Virus record (IMG/VR): IMGVR_UViG_3300047480_000113
Location: 1 to 27,520 of that record
Reading direction: 5' to 3' (one strand)
DNA length: 27,520 bases
Source: a virus
Notes under the pieces: generated by a model
Database searches by the model: none
Seen by the model: the letters and a program-made list of their open reading frames with translations, nothing else
Told to the model about the DNA's origin: nothing
Part shown: piece after piece, positions 27,454 through 27,520 of the stretch
Layout of the letters: the number at the start of each line of letters is the position of its first letter
Position numbering within the stretch: position 1 is the first letter of the stretch
Made by a program: the position numbers and the translations under genes

Positions 27454-27520
27454 AGGGGTTGAGGGCTCCCCCCCGTCCTGCGCGAGCCACCCCCCTCCGC
27501 GGAATCGACTTTTTCTTCGA
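27454..27520. other. GC-rich, C-tract window end
   Basis: The last ~65 bases change sharply from AT-rich to C-rich on the plus strand, with runs of seven and six C, a GGCTC/GAGCC pair, and CGCGG, followed by a T-rich tail. No gene is seen. It may be a control region, an assembly end or a terminal sequence. Confidence 0.4.

Noticed and set aside
1-27520. tRNA genes, integrase, transposase or att sites
   Set aside because: No cloverleaf-like segment, recombinase motif or terminal inverted repeats were recognised, so lysogeny or mobile elements are not supported here.

Overview
The window is part of a tailed double-stranded DNA bacteriophage genome (or a very large prophage) whose host is most likely a member of the Bacteroidota. 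Three things point there. Promoter-like boxes of the Bacteroidota type (TAnnTTTG, usually TATCTTTG or TAACTTTG) stand before most transcription units. Starts lack clear Shine-Dalgarno sequences and instead have A/T-rich leaders. The tail-fibre repeats (TTTDAGYKLDVNGTARV) and the FLPPRMT...YKSxGW C-termini are of a kind I associate with phages of this phylum. No tRNA, CRISPR array, integrase or insertion sequence was found. All genes but one lie on the minus strand, so the reading order is from high to low coordinates.

Layout in transcription order: (1) 27520-26320: a GC-rich, C-tract window end, a 66-aa gene, an AT-rich non-coding stretch of about 400 bp with TTGACATT direct repeats, and a 98-aa gene, each gene followed by a rho-independent terminator. 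(2) 26314-24423: a phage groEL-groES pair, with groEL first and an inverted repeat over its promoter. (3) 24038-24475 on the plus strand: a winged-helix protein, transcribed divergently from its left neighbours out of a perfect 19-bp palindrome, with its 3' end overlapping groES. (4) 23981-22007: seven tightly packed small genes, mostly basic. (5) 21980-14517: tail fibre and receptor-binding region, with an S74-chaperone protein, three paralogous long fibre proteins, and small proteins between them. (6) 14513-11658: lysis cassette (holin, amidase endolysin, candidate unimolecular spanin) followed by a metallophosphoesterase. (7) 11627-5078: a fibre-like jelly-roll protein, a possible second GroES-like protein, a TerS candidate, large terminase and portal. 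(8) 5035 to the left edge: scaffold, major capsid protein, two conserved virion-type proteins and a partial connector-like protein that runs off the window.

The gene order TerL, portal, scaffold, capsid, connector/ring candidates, with a portal of about 810 aa, a TerL of about 750 aa and a capsid protein of about 480 aa, resembles crAss-like podoviruses and related Flavobacteria phages. That is inferred from order and size, not from a search. The genes make up one late programme: fold the capsid proteins (GroEL/GroES), build and fill the head, add tail and fibres, and lyse a Gram-negative host. The most unusual points are the complete phage chaperonin pair with a probably dedicated regulatory site, a second GroES-like protein in the packaging operon, a spanin that seems to be single-molecule, and a recurring 18-20-bp dyad found both as a terminator stem and inside two coding genes.
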